From assembly GCF_013466605.1 (NCBI RefSeq), contig NZ_CP059162.1:4340001-4404000 (forward strand): a stretch of 64,000 nucleotides of DNA, in the 5' to 3' direction. Every line of letters begins with the position of its first letter. Position 1 is the stretch's first letter. The position numbers were made by a program, and so were the translations under genes. A model generated the notes under the pieces. That model had not been told where the DNA came from and ran no database searches. It saw only the letters and a program-made list of their open reading frames with translations. Origin of the DNA: Pseudomonas chlororaphis subsp. aurantiaca. Lineage in GTDB: Bacteria; Pseudomonadota; Gammaproteobacteria; Pseudomonadales; Pseudomonadaceae. Below are positions 1 through 10,713 of this stretch, piece after piece.

Positions 1-1
1 C

Positions 2-757
<756 letters not shown>

Positions 758-776
758 TCGATGGCAAGACCTTTGA

Positions 777-801
777 CGCCCGGCAGCGCCGGGCGTTTTT
801 A
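777..801 (+). terminator. Rho-independent terminator of purB
   Basis: An 8-bp GC-rich perfect stem (cgcccggc / gccgggcg, 777-784 and 788-795) with a 3-nt loop is followed by TTTTT. It separates purB from the next gene. Confidence 0.9.
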
Positions 802-839
802 TTCCCGTATGAAAAGTGCATTTTTTCAATAGGTTACAC

Positions 840-2006
840 ATGAATCCTGACATTCCTCTTCAACTTCTGGGCGGCATCAGCGCACGGGAATTCCTGCGTG
901 ACTACTGGCAGAAAAAGCCCCTGCTGATCCGTCAGGCCCTGCCCGACTTCGAAAGCCCGATCGACGCCGACGAACTGGCCGGCCTGGCGCTGGAAGAAGA
1001 GGTCGAGTCGCGCCTGGTCATCGAGCACGGCGAACGCCCCTGGGAACTGCGCCGCGGCCCGTTCGCCGAAGACGAGTTCAGCAAGCTGCCGGAGCGTGAC
1101 TGGACCCTGCTGGTCCAGGCTGTCGACCAGTTCGTGCCGGAAGTCGCCGAACTGCTGGAGCATTTCCGCTTCCTGCCGAGCTGGCGCATCGACGACGTGA
1201 TGATCAGCTTTGCCGCCCCCGGCGGTAATGTCGGTCCGCACTTCGATAACTACGATGTGTTCCTGCTGCAAGGCCACGGCAAGCGCAACTGGAAGATCGG
1301 CCAGATGTGCGACGCCGAAAGCCCGCTGCTGCAACACGCGGACCTGCGCATCCTCGCCGAGTTCGAAGAAACCGAAAGCTGGGTCCTGGAACCCGGCGAC
1401 ATGCTCTACCTGCCACCGCGCCTGGCCCACTACGGCGTCGCGGTGAACGACTGCATGACCTACTCGGTGGGCTTCCGCGCCCCGAGCGCCGCCGAAGTGC
1501 TGACCCACTTCACCGACTTCCTCAGCCAGTTCCTGCCTGACGAAGAGCGCTACACCGACGCCGACGCCCAGCCGGTCAGCGATCCGCACCAGATCCAGCA
1601 CGACGCCCTCGACCGTCTCAAGGGCCTGCTGGCCGAACATATGAGTGACGAGCGCCTGCTGCTGACCTGGTTCGGCCAGTTCATGACCGAGCCGCGCTAC
1701 CCGGAACTGGTGGTTGGCCCCGAGCTGGAAGAAGAAGACCTGCTCGGCAGCCTCGAACAGGGCGCCATACTGATCCGCAACCCGAGCGCGCGCCTGGCCT
1801 GGTCCGAAGTCGACGACGACCTGCTGCTGTTCGCCAGCGGCCAGAGCCGCTACCTGCCGGGCAAGCTGCGCGAACTGCTGAAGATGATTTGCGCCGCCGA
1901 CGCACTGCACCTCGACAACCTCGGCCCATGGCTGGCGGACGAGGATGGACGCGGCCTGCTGTGCGAACTGGTCAAGCAAGGAAGCCTGGGATTTGCCGAT
2001 GAATAA
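840..2006 (+). CDS. roxA: JmjC/cupin 2-oxoglutarate oxygenase, RoxA/YcfD type (ribosomal protein L16 arginine hydroxylase)
   Basis: The 388-residue protein matches the YcfD/RoxA ribosomal oxygenases, which hydroxylate an arginine of ribosomal protein L16 using Fe(II), O2 and 2-oxoglutarate. The Fe-binding triad is visible as H134-x-D136 (GPHFDNYD) and H197 (LAHYGVA), and R149 in GKRNWKIG is the expected 2-oxoglutarate contact. The C-terminal half holds the dimerisation and winged-helix region of the family. I chose the ATG at 840 because AGG lies 6 bases before it; an upstream in-frame GTG at 816 has no ribosome site. The 3' end overlaps the next gene by 8 bases, so the two are probably co-translated. 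Confidence 0.9.
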   Translation: MNPDIPLQLLGGISAREFLRDYWQKKPLLIRQALPDFESPIDADELAGLALEEEVESRLVIEHGERPWELRRGPFAEDEFSKLPERDWTLLVQAVDQFVPEVAELLEHFRFLPSWRIDDVMISFAAPGGNVGPHFDNYDVFLLQGHGKRNWKIGQMCDAESPLLQHADLRILAEFEETESWVLEPGDMLYLPPRLAHYGVAVNDCMTYSVGFRAPSAAEVLTHFTDFLSQFLPDEERYTDADAQPVSDPHQIQHDALDRLKGLLAEHMSDERLLLTWFGQFMTEPRYPELVVGPELEEEDLLGSLEQGAILIRNPSARLAWSEVDDDLLLFASGQSRYLPGKLRELLKMICAADALHLDNLGPWLADEDGRGLLCELVKQGSLGFADE

Positions 2007-2424
2007 GATTCGCGTACGTGTCGCAGACTGGCAAAAGGATAACGCCGAGATCCGGCGCATTCGTGAAGCGGTGTTCATCATCGAGCAATCCGTCCCACCC
2101 GAGCTGGAGTGGGACGCCGACGACGACAGCGCGGTGCATTTCCTCGCGCTCGAAGGCGACTTTCCGATCGGTACCGCACGCCTGCTGCCCGACGGGCAGG
2201 TCGGCCGGGTATCGGTCCTCAAGGACTGGCGCGGCCTGAAGGTCGGCGACGCGCTGATGCAGGCAGTGATCGGCGAAGCCGAGAAACGCGGCCTCAAGCA
2301 GCTGATGCTCAGCGCCCAGGTTCAGGCCACCGCCTTCTATGAGCGCCTGGGCTTCAGCATCGTCAGCGAGGAATTCCTGGAAGCAGGCATCCCTCACGTC
2401 GACATGGTCCGCGGCAACGCCTGA
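1999..2424 (+). CDS. GNAT-family N-acetyltransferase (ElaA/YjcF-like)
   Basis: This is a small 141-residue single-domain GNAT acetyltransferase using acetyl-CoA; the substrate is unknown. The acetyl-CoA-binding motif A is visible around residues 75-90 (GRVSVLKDWRGLKVGDALM), and motif B includes QVQATAFYERLGF. The ATG at 1999 overlaps the end of the cupin gene by 8 bases. An upstream in-frame start at 1945 would lie deep inside that gene and is rejected. The pairing with an L16 hydroxylase might point to a translation-related substrate, but that is only a guess from position. Confidence 0.85.
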   Translation: MNKIRVRVADWQKDNAEIRRIREAVFIIEQSVPPELEWDADDDSAVHFLALEGDFPIGTARLLPDGQVGRVSVLKDWRGLKVGDALMQAVIGEAEKRGLKQLMLSAQVQATAFYERLGFSIVSEEFLEAGIPHVDMVRGNA

Positions 2425-2459
2425 GCGAGCCTGCAGGCGATAATCCTGCCAGACGTCAC

Positions 2460-2522
2460 AAAACGCCCCGCCCTCCCCGTATCCAGCAAGCTAAGCTGGC
2501 TCCCTGGAGGCCGGGGCGTTTT
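2460..2522. terminator. Long bidirectional hairpin terminator
   Basis: An 11-bp perfect stem (2460-2470 and 2512-2522) carries A-rich bases on its left and TTTT on its right, so it can terminate on either strand. The 41-nt interior holds a second hairpin (ccagc/gctgg), which makes it bulkier than an ordinary terminator. Confidence 0.75.
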
Positions 2523-2604
2523 GCCATCGACGATTCAACTTGCCCCACCGCGAGCCGACAAACTGTCAAACTCAAGGCTTCCACCCCTAGCGGAGATAAC
2601 GGAC

Positions 2605-3360
2605 ATGTCCCTACGCACCCTACTCACGACGCTGCTGCTGACTGCGAGCTTTTCAGTCACGGCCGCGACCGAGATCGTGCCCCTGAACAACCGCACCAGC
2701 GCCGACCTGCTGCCCGTCGCGCAGAACTTCCTCGGCAAGGAAGGCCGGGTCAGCGCCTACGGCAACCAGCTGATCGTCAACGCTGAACCGGAGAAGATCG
2801 AGGAACTGCGCGCCTTCATCGCGCAACTGGATATCGCCGCCAAACGCCTGCTGATCACGGTCGACACCAACGAAAACAATACCCAGAACAATCAGGGTTA
2901 TTCGTTCAACGGCGCGCCACAAACCCGCATCATCACCCGCAGCACTGTCAGCCGCGATGGCGGCATACAGCAGATCCAGGCCAGCGAAGGCATACCGGCC
3001 CTGATCCAGGTCGGCCAGAGCGTGCCACTGACCACCACCCAGACCGACCCTTACGGTCGCCTGCAGAACCAGACCCAGTATCGCAACGTCACCCAGGGTT
3101 TCTACGTCACGGCCAGCGTCACCGGCGAAACCGTTCACCTGAGCATCAGTACCAACCGTGACCGCATGAGCCAGGAACGTCCCGATGTAGTGAACGTGCA
3201 AAGTACCGACACAACTGTCAGCGGCCGTCTTGGCGAGTGGATCACCCTGGCCGGCGTCAATCGCCAGAACCTGGCCGACAAACAGGCTGGAACCCGCAGC
3301 TACTCGACTCAGGGCCGGGATGACATGACCTTGCGAGTGAAAGTCGACGCCTTGGACTAA
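2605..3360 (+). CDS. Exported secretin short-domain protein (orphan, no secretin pore)
   Basis: The 251-residue protein begins with a Sec signal peptide (MSLRTLLTTLLLTASFSVTAA). Residues 22-75 look like a secretin N-terminal short domain: IVPLNNRTSADLLPVAQNFL, then LIVNAEPEKIEELRAFIAQLD, the pattern found in type II/III secretion and pilus secretins. The rest (about 85-251) is a beta-rich tail ending MTLRVKVDALD, which resembles the start of a secretin but stops well before a pore domain. No secretion genes are adjacent. The ATG at 2605 has GGAG 9 bases upstream; the frame runs open to 2521, but that part overlaps the terminator. The role is unknown; a periplasmic partner of a secretin is one possibility. 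Confidence 0.75.
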   Translation: MSLRTLLTTLLLTASFSVTAATEIVPLNNRTSADLLPVAQNFLGKEGRVSAYGNQLIVNAEPEKIEELRAFIAQLDIAAKRLLITVDTNENNTQNNQGYSFNGAPQTRIITRSTVSRDGGIQQIQASEGIPALIQVGQSVPLTTTQTDPYGRLQNQTQYRNVTQGFYVTASVTGETVHLSISTNRDRMSQERPDVVNVQSTDTTVSGRLGEWITLAGVNRQNLADKQAGTRSYSTQGRDDMTLRVKVDALD

Positions 3361-3859
3361 AGCACCGAAAACTGACTGATTAGTCGTATTAGACCAAAGA
3401 TGTAGTGATAGAAAAAAAGCACTACAAAACGTTTGACGAGGCAAAAAACCGAAGGCATGATGGCCTCGCTCCCGCTAATCAGGGGCCCTGGCAAGGGCCT
3501 TCGGATCGCCGCTCTAACCTACCCACCTGAGCCGATTCGTGTCTGTACCGCCCACAAGGTGCGTTTGACGAGATTGCGACTGGAACGAGGTTGTCCCGAG
3601 GGACGGAAGCTAATTAGGTAGATCGGCAACACACTGATGGTTCGTATGAAGGCCCACGACGCCCGAATGCGCCCGACAGCTGGCCCTCACCTGCTCACTT
3701 TCCCCTTGAGCCCATCGTTCACCCGTCGCCATCTGCGCCATAGCCGACTTGACCGCCTAGACTTCTGGTCAGCGAGCAGCCAATTACGCACCTTTGATCC
3801 TGCGTATCTGGTGGAGCAAGAATTTTCCACCCCAGACCTATGCGACGAGGTTTATCTCC
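3361..3859 (+). promoter_or_regulatory. aceA upstream region: RccR-like dyad and structured leader
   Basis: There is no credible gene here. The inverted repeat TGTAGTG (3401-3407) / CACTACA (3420-3426) flanks an A-rich 12-base centre. Isocitrate lyase is a reported target of the RpiR-family regulator RccR in P. fluorescens, and the half-sites resemble its operator as I remember it. Further on, the stems CCGAAGGC (3449-3456)/GCCTTCGG (3497-3504) and GGCCCT (3484-3489)/AGGGCC (3494-3499) exclude each other, and GTCCCGAGGGAC (3593-3604) forms another hairpin. This suggests a long structured leader or a separate small RNA. Two short ORFs here (3433-3621, 3637-3897) lack coding character. Confidence 0.4.
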
Positions 3860-5185
3860 ATGGCACTGACACGCGAACAGCAAATTGCAGCCCTTGAAAA
3901 AGACTGGGCTGAAAACCCGCGCTGGAAAGGCGTGACTCGCACTTATTCCGCTGCCGACGTTGTCCGTCTGCGTGGCTCGGTTCAACCTGAGCACACCCTG
4001 GCACGCATGGGCGCCGAGAAGCTCTGGAACCTGGTGACCCAGGGCGCCAAACCGTCCTTCCGCCCTGAGAAAGATTTCGTCAACTGCATGGGCGCCCTGA
4101 CCGGCGGCCAGGCGGTACAGCAAGTCAAAGCCGGCATCCAGGCAATCTACCTGTCGGGCTGGCAGGTTGCCGCGGACAACAACTCCGCCGAATCGATGTA
4201 CCCGGACCAGTCGCTGTACCCGGTGGACTCCGTGCCGACCGTGGTCAAGCGCATCAACAACTCGTTCCGTCGTGCCGACCAGATCCAGTGGAAATCCGGC
4301 AAGAACCCGGGCGACGAAGGCTACATCGACTACTTCGCGCCGATCGTGGCTGACGCCGAAGCCGGTTTCGGCGGCGTGTTGAACGCCTACGAGCTGATGA
4401 AGAGCATGATCGAAGCAGGCGCTGCCGGCGTTCACTTCGAAGACCAGCTGGCTTCCGTGAAGAAATGCGGCCATATGGGCGGCAAGGTACTGGTTCCGAC
4501 CCAGGAAGCCGTACAGAAGCTGACCGCAGCCCGCCTGGCGGCCGACGTTGCCGGTGTACCGACCATCATCCTGGCCCGTACCGACGCCAACGCCGCCGAC
4601 CTGCTGACTTCCGACTGCGACCCGTACGACCAGCCGTTCGTGACTGGTACCCGTACCCAGGAAGGTTTCTATAAAGTGCGCGCCGGCCTCGACCAGGCCA
4701 TCGCTCGCGGCCTGGCCTACGCGCCGTACGCCGACCTGATCTGGTGCGAAACCGCCAAGCCGGACCTGGACGAGGCTCGTCGCTTCGCCGAAGCGATCAA
4801 GAAGGAATACCCGGACCAGATCCTGTCGTACAACTGCTCGCCTTCCTTCAACTGGAAGAAGAATCTGGACGACGCGACCATCGCCAAGTTCCAGCGCGAA
4901 CTGTCCGCCATGGGCTACAAGCACCAGTTCATCACCCTGGCCGGCATTCACAACATGTGGCACAGCATGTTCAACCTGGCGCACGACTACGCCCGCAACG
5001 ACATGACCGCCTACGTGAAGCTGCAGGAGCAGGAATTCGCTGACGCCGCCAAGGGCTACACCTTCGTGGCTCACCAGCAGGAAGTGGGCACCGGCTACTT
5101 CGACGACATGACCACCGTGATCCAGGGCGGCTCGTCTTCGGTAACCGCACTGACCGGCTCCACCGAAGAAGAACAGTTCCACTGA
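3860..5185 (+). CDS. aceA: Isocitrate lyase
   Basis: Isocitrate lyase splits isocitrate into succinate and glyoxylate, the entry to the glyoxylate shunt used for growth on acetate, fatty acids and leucine. The 441-residue protein carries the catalytic signature KKCGHMGGK near residue 205 and the block [15 protein letters not shown], and its length matches the short bacterial type. The ATG at 3860 has GAGG 9 bases upstream (3847-3850); the frame extends to 3794 but without a ribosome site. It is a single-gene transcription unit: the nearest gene upstream is 500 bases away behind a long leader, and a strong terminator follows. Confidence 0.97.
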   Translation: MALTREQQIAALEKDWAENPRWKGVTRTYSAADVVRLRGSVQPEHTLARMGAEKLWNLVTQGAKPSFRPEKDFVNCMGALTGGQAVQQVKAGIQAIYLSGWQVAADNNSAESMYPDQSLYPVDSVPTVVKRINNSFRRADQIQWKSGKNPGDEGYIDYFAPIVADAEAGFGGVLNAYELMKSMIEAGAAGVHFEDQLASVKKCGHMGGKVLVPTQEAVQKLTAARLAADVAGVPTIILARTDANAADLLTSDCDPYDQPFVTGTRTQEGFYKVRAGLDQAIARGLAYAPYADLIWCETAKPDLDEARRFAEAIKKEYPDQILSYNCSPSFNWKKNLDDATIAKFQRELSAMGYKHQFITLAGIHNMWHSMFNLAHDYARNDMTAYVKLQEQEFADAAKGYTFVAHQQEVGTGYFDDMTTVIQGGSSSVTALTGSTEEEQFH

Positions 5186-5250
5186 TTCGACTTCTCTGAA
5201 AAACGGCCATTGCAGGCCCGGTAAAAGCTAACTGCAGTGCCGCACATCTG

Positions 5251-5280
5251 ACGCCCCGACTGGTTCGGGGCGTTTTTTTT
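5251..5280 (+). terminator. Rho-independent terminator of aceA
   Basis: A perfect 9-bp stem (acgccccga 5251-5259 / tcggggcgt 5265-5273) with a 5-nt loop is followed by an unbroken T run to 5280. Confidence 0.93.
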
Positions 5281-5780
5281 GCCTGTGGCTTTTGCCAGCA
5301 TCACCGCCCCCCCTCAATCTCCGACAGGAGCGAACCCGCTCGCGACGCCGTCGACCCGAGCGCCGCCAATCAGGCAAAACATTGATCCAGAGCGGTATGC
5401 GTGGAGGAAAAAACGGGTAAAAGGGGCCGCTCGCAACTTGCAGTAACGAGCATATAAAAGACAACTTAGCGGCTCTTCATGGGAATCATTGTTTAAAAGC
5501 AGCGTCAAATAATATTGATTATCATTTAGAGGTGAGGATATTCGTTACAGCAAGGACAAAACATAATTAACAAAACGCCCGCTAATGCCCACAGGCCGTG
5601 GCTTATGGGGCTTGCAAGAGGAGCCATGTCCTTATTCCGCCAAATAATTTCGCCATGAAAATTTACTTGCCCGGTGTTTAGCCATAAAATCACGGCGATT
5701 GATTGCACTGCGACATATCGTCACTGCTTTATTTCTTTATCAAGCTCAGAGACCTTTGCTCTCTGTTAAGGATTACCAGC
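5281..5780. other. aceA-nuoA intergenic region, no gene
   Basis: This 500-base stretch is clearly more AT-rich after about 5450 than its surroundings and holds no credible gene. It contains an orphan Fur-like box (listed separately) and must carry the nuo promoter, which I could not place with confidence. The short ORFs on the minus strand (for example 5314-5508) lack coding character. Confidence 0.6.
5511..5529. promoter_or_regulatory. Fur-box-like sequence upstream of nuo
   Basis: The 19-mer AATATTGATTATCATTTAG matches the classical Fur consensus GATAATGATTATCATTATC at 14 of 19 positions, including an uninterrupted core TGATTATCATT. A weak plus-strand promoter (TTGATT, 16 bases, GATATT) overlaps it. 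No iron-related gene is adjacent; the first gene downstream is nuoA, 250 bases away. A Fnr/Anr-type half-site (TTGAT) is an alternative reading. Confidence 0.4.
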
Positions 5781-6194
5781 ATGCCCGAAGCGACAGGACT
5801 CATGGCCCACAACTGGGGCTTTGCCATTTTCCTTCTGGGTGTAGGCGGCCTCTGCGCCTTCATGCTCGGCGTCTCCAGCCTCCTCGGGTCAAAAGCCTGG
5901 GGCCGCAGCAAAAACGAACCGTTCGAGTCCGGCATGCTACCTACCGGTGGCGCCCGCTTGCGGCTCTCAGCCAAATTCTATCTGGTCGCGATGCTCTTCG
6001 TGATCTTCGATATCGAAGCCCTCTTTCTCTTTGCCTGGTCTGTGTCCGTCCGCGAAAGCGGCTGGACCGGATTCGTCGAAGCTCTCGTTTTCATAGCAAT
6101 TCTGTTGGCAGGTCTTGTCTACCTTTGGCGGGTGGGGGCTCTTGATTGGGCTCCGGAAGGTCGCCGTAAGCGGCAGGCGAAGCTAAAACAATGA
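5781..6194 (+). CDS. nuoA: NADH-quinone oxidoreductase subunit A
   Basis: NuoA is a three-helix membrane subunit of respiratory complex I. The 137-residue protein has the expected membrane spans near residues 12-37, 65-88 and 95-118, and the conserved motif [20 protein letters not shown]. The start at 5781 follows AAGGA with 8 bases spacing; the frame opens earlier (5703) but without support. It is the first gene of the 13-gene nuo operon. Confidence 0.96.
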   Translation: MPEATGLMAHNWGFAIFLLGVGGLCAFMLGVSSLLGSKAWGRSKNEPFESGMLPTGGARLRLSAKFYLVAMLFVIFDIEALFLFAWSVSVRESGWTGFVEALVFIAILLAGLVYLWRVGALDWAPEGRRKRQAKLKQ

Positions 6195-6204
6195 GGCTTT
6201 GGCG

Positions 6205-6879
6205 ATGCAATACAATCTCACCAGGATCGACCCCGATGCTCCTAACGAGCAGTATCCGATCGGCGAACGGGAAACCGTTTCCGATCCGTTAGAAGATCAA
6301 GTCCACAAAAACATCTTCATGGGCAAGCTGGAAGACGTGCTGAGCGGCGCGGTCAACTGGGGGCGTAAGAATTCCCTGTGGCCGTACAACTTCGGCCTGT
6401 CCTGCTGCTACGTGGAAATGACCACTGCCTTCACGGCGCCCCACGACATCGCGCGCTTCGGCGCCGAAGTTATCCGGGCATCACCGCGCCAGGCGGATTT
6501 CATGGTTATTGCCGGAACCTGCTTCATCAAGATGGCGCCGATCATTCAGCGTCTCTACGAGCAAATGCTCGAACCGAAGTGGGTCATCTCCATGGGTTCG
6601 TGCGCCAACTCCGGTGGCATGTACGACATCTATTCCGTCGTTCAAGGGGTGGACAAGTTCCTGCCCGTGGACGTCTACGTGCCTGGCTGCCCGCCCCGCC
6701 CTGAAGCTTTTCTGCAAGGCCTGATGCTCTTGCAGGAGTCGATTGGCCAGGAGCGTCGCCCACTTTCCTGGGTCGTCGGTGACCAAGGCGTGTATCGCGC
6801 CGAAATGCCGTCGCAAAAGGAACAGCGCCGCGAACAGCGTATTCAGGTAACCAACCTGCGCAGCCCCGACGAAGTCTGA
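6205..6879 (+). CDS. nuoB: NADH-quinone oxidoreductase subunit B
   Basis: NuoB carries cluster N2, the last iron-sulphur centre before quinone, in the peripheral arm of complex I. The 224-residue protein shows the four ligands: tandem cysteines in [12 protein letters not shown], one in [10 protein letters not shown] and one in PGCPPRPEA. The ATG at 6205 is taken rather than the in-frame TTG at 6199; TGAGG at the end of nuoA, 8 bases upstream, serves as ribosome site. Confidence 0.97.
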   Translation: MQYNLTRIDPDAPNEQYPIGERETVSDPLEDQVHKNIFMGKLEDVLSGAVNWGRKNSLWPYNFGLSCCYVEMTTAFTAPHDIARFGAEVIRASPRQADFMVIAGTCFIKMAPIIQRLYEQMLEPKWVISMGSCANSGGMYDIYSVVQGVDKFLPVDVYVPGCPPRPEAFLQGLMLLQESIGQERRPLSWVVGDQGVYRAEMPSQKEQRREQRIQVTNLRSPDEV

Positions 6880-6945
6880 TTCCAGAGCGCTTCTTACAAA
6901 GAACGAAAAACTGGCTTCATTCTTTACGTTGACCGAAAGCGATAA

Positions 6946-8733
<1,788 letters not shown>

Positions 8734-8735
8734 GC

Positions 8736-9233
8736 ATGAACAGCCCGCTTATCCAGACAGACCGTTTCGCCCTGAGCGAAACCGAGCGCTCGGCCATCGA
8801 GCACGAGTTGCATCACTACGAAGACCCGCGCGCGGCGTCTATCGAAGCCCTGAAGATCGTCCAGAAGGAACGTGGCTGGGTGCCTGATGGCGCGCTCTAC
8901 GCCATCGGCGAGATCCTCGGCATCCCGGCCAGCGACGTGGAAGGCGTGGCGACGTTCTACAGCCAGATCTTCCGCCAGCCGGTCGGCCGTCACATCATCC
9001 GTGTCTGCGACAGCATGGTCTGCTACATCGGCGGCCACGAGTCCGTGGTCAGCCAGATCCAGAGCGAGCTGGGCATCGGCCTCGGCCAGACCACCGCCGA
9101 CGGCCGCTTCACCCTGCTGCCGGTATGCTGCCTGGGCAACTGCGACAAGGCCCCGGCGCTGATGATCGACGACGACACTTTCGGCGACGTGCAGCCTGCT
9201 GGCGTGGCCAAACTGTTGGAGGGCTACGTATGA
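8736..9233 (+). CDS. nuoE: NADH-quinone oxidoreductase subunit E
   Basis: NuoE carries the 2Fe-2S cluster N1a next to the FMN subunit in the NADH dehydrogenase module. The 165-residue protein shows the ligands C91 and C96 ([11 protein letters not shown]), and C132 and C136 ([10 protein letters not shown]), the family's C-x4-C...C-x3-C pattern. It starts two bases after nuoCD and its stop overlaps the nuoF start as ATGA. Confidence 0.96.
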   Translation: MNSPLIQTDRFALSETERSAIEHELHHYEDPRAASIEALKIVQKERGWVPDGALYAIGEILGIPASDVEGVATFYSQIFRQPVGRHIIRVCDSMVCYIGGHESVVSQIQSELGIGLGQTTADGRFTLLPVCCLGNCDKAPALMIDDDTFGDVQPAGVAKLLEGYV

Positions 9234-10588
9234 CCCTGACATCCTTCGGCCCTGCCAACCGCATCCAGCGCAGCCCGGAAACCCATCCGCTGACCTGGCG
9301 CCTGCGCGACGACGGCGAGCCGGTATGGCTCGACGAGTACCAGGCCAAGAACGGCTACGCCGCTGCACGCAAGGCTTTCGCCGAGCTGTCCCAGGACGAC
9401 ATCGTCCAGACCGTCAAAGACGCCGGCCTCAAGGGCCGCGGTGGCGCGGGCTTCCCCACTGGCGTGAAGTGGGGCCTGATGCCCAAAGACGAATCCATGA
9501 ACATCCGCTACCTGCTGTGCAACGCGGATGAAATGGAACCCAACACCTGGAAAGACCGCATGCTGATGGAGCAACTGCCCCATCTGCTGATCGAAGGCAT
9601 GCTGATCAGCGCCCGCGCGCTGAAAACCTACCGTGGCTACATCTTCCTGCGGGGCGAGTACACCACCGCCGCCAAGCACCTCAACCGTGCCGTGGAAGAA
9701 GCCAAGGCCGCGGGCCTGCTGGGCAAGAACATCCTGGGCAGCGGCTTCGACTTCGAGCTGTTCGTCCACACCGGCGCCGGGCGTTACATCTGCGGTGAAG
9801 AAACCGCGCTGATCAACTCCCTCGAGGGCCGCCGTGCCAACCCGCGCTCCAAGCCGCCCTTCCCCGCCGCCGTCGGCGTGTGGGGCAAGCCGACCTGCGT
9901 GAACAACGTCGAGACCCTGTGCAATGTGCCAGCGATCATCGGCGATGGCGTGGAATGGTACAAATCCCTCGCTCGCGAAGGCAGTGAGGACCATGGCACC
10001 AAGCTGATGGGCTTCTCCGGCAAAGTGAAGAACCCTGGCCTGTGGGAACTGCCGTTCGGCGTGACCGCGCGCGAGCTGTTCGAAGACTACGCCGGCGGCA
10101 TGCGCGACGGCTTCAAGCTCAAGTGCTGGCAGCCAGGCGGCGCCGGCACCGGTTTCCTGTTGCCCGAGCACCTGGATGCACAGATGTACGCCGGCGGCAT
10201 CGCCAAGGTAGGCACCCGCATGGGTACCGGCCTGGCCATGGCGGTCGACGACAGCATCAACATGGTGTCGCTGCTGCGCAACATGGAAGAGTTCTTTGCC
10301 CGCGAATCCTGCGGCTTCTGCACCCCTTGCCGCGATGGCCTGCCGTGGAGCGTCAAGCTGCTGCGCGCCCTCGAGAAAGGCGAAGGGCAAGCCGGCGATA
10401 TCGAGACCCTGCTGGGTCTGGTCGGCTTCCTCGGCCCAGGCAAGACCTTCTGTGCTCACGCACCGGGCGCCGTGGAACCATTGGGCAGCGCCATCAAGTA
10501 TTTCCGTCCAGAGTTCGAGGCCGGCATCGCAGCCACCAGTGCTGCCGTCGTCCCGCCCCTGGCCCGGCCGATCGTAGTCGGCGCGTAA
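9230..10588 (+). CDS. nuoF: NADH-quinone oxidoreductase subunit F
   Basis: NuoF binds NADH and FMN and carries cluster N3, so it is the electron entry point of complex I. The 452-residue protein shows the NADH-binding glycine motif [10 protein letters not shown] near residue 68, the FMN region [15 protein letters not shown], and the cluster ligands ESCGFCTPC plus a later cysteine in KTFCAHA. The start overlaps the nuoE stop by 4 bases (ATGA); the frame opens earlier but inside nuoE. Confidence 0.97.
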   Translation: MTLTSFGPANRIQRSPETHPLTWRLRDDGEPVWLDEYQAKNGYAAARKAFAELSQDDIVQTVKDAGLKGRGGAGFPTGVKWGLMPKDESMNIRYLLCNADEMEPNTWKDRMLMEQLPHLLIEGMLISARALKTYRGYIFLRGEYTTAAKHLNRAVEEAKAAGLLGKNILGSGFDFELFVHTGAGRYICGEETALINSLEGRRANPRSKPPFPAAVGVWGKPTCVNNVETLCNVPAIIGDGVEWYKSLAREGSEDHGTKLMGFSGKVKNPGLWELPFGVTARELFEDYAGGMRDGFKLKCWQPGGAGTGFLLPEHLDAQMYAGGIAKVGTRMGTGLAMAVDDSINMVSLLRNMEEFFARESCGFCTPCRDGLPWSVKLLRALEKGEGQAGDIETLLGLVGFLGPGKTFCAHAPGAVEPLGSAIKYFRPEFEAGIAATSAAVVPPLARPIVVGA

Positions 10589-10713
10589 ACGTATCGAACG
10601 AGGGTGGTCCGTGCCGCCCTCGTATCGCCTGAAGACGCCGCGACGCGCCAGGCGAGCACCAAGATTCCATTAGCCACGCCCGCTGACACCGGGCCAACGA
10701 AGAACTTTGAACC
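10589..10713 (+). other. nuoF-nuoG spacer with a hairpin
   Basis: The 125-base gap is the longest in the otherwise tight operon. It contains a 9-bp stem with one G-U pair (cgagggtgg 10599-10607 / ccgccctcg 10614-10622) and a 6-nt loop, without a T run. It may be an mRNA-processing or stability element; no ORF is present. Confidence 0.4.

Noticed and set aside
3433..3897. Two short ORFs (62 and 86 codons) in the aceA leader
   Set aside because: They have no ribosome sites, atypical codons and no family resemblance. The region is better explained as structured leader or small RNA.
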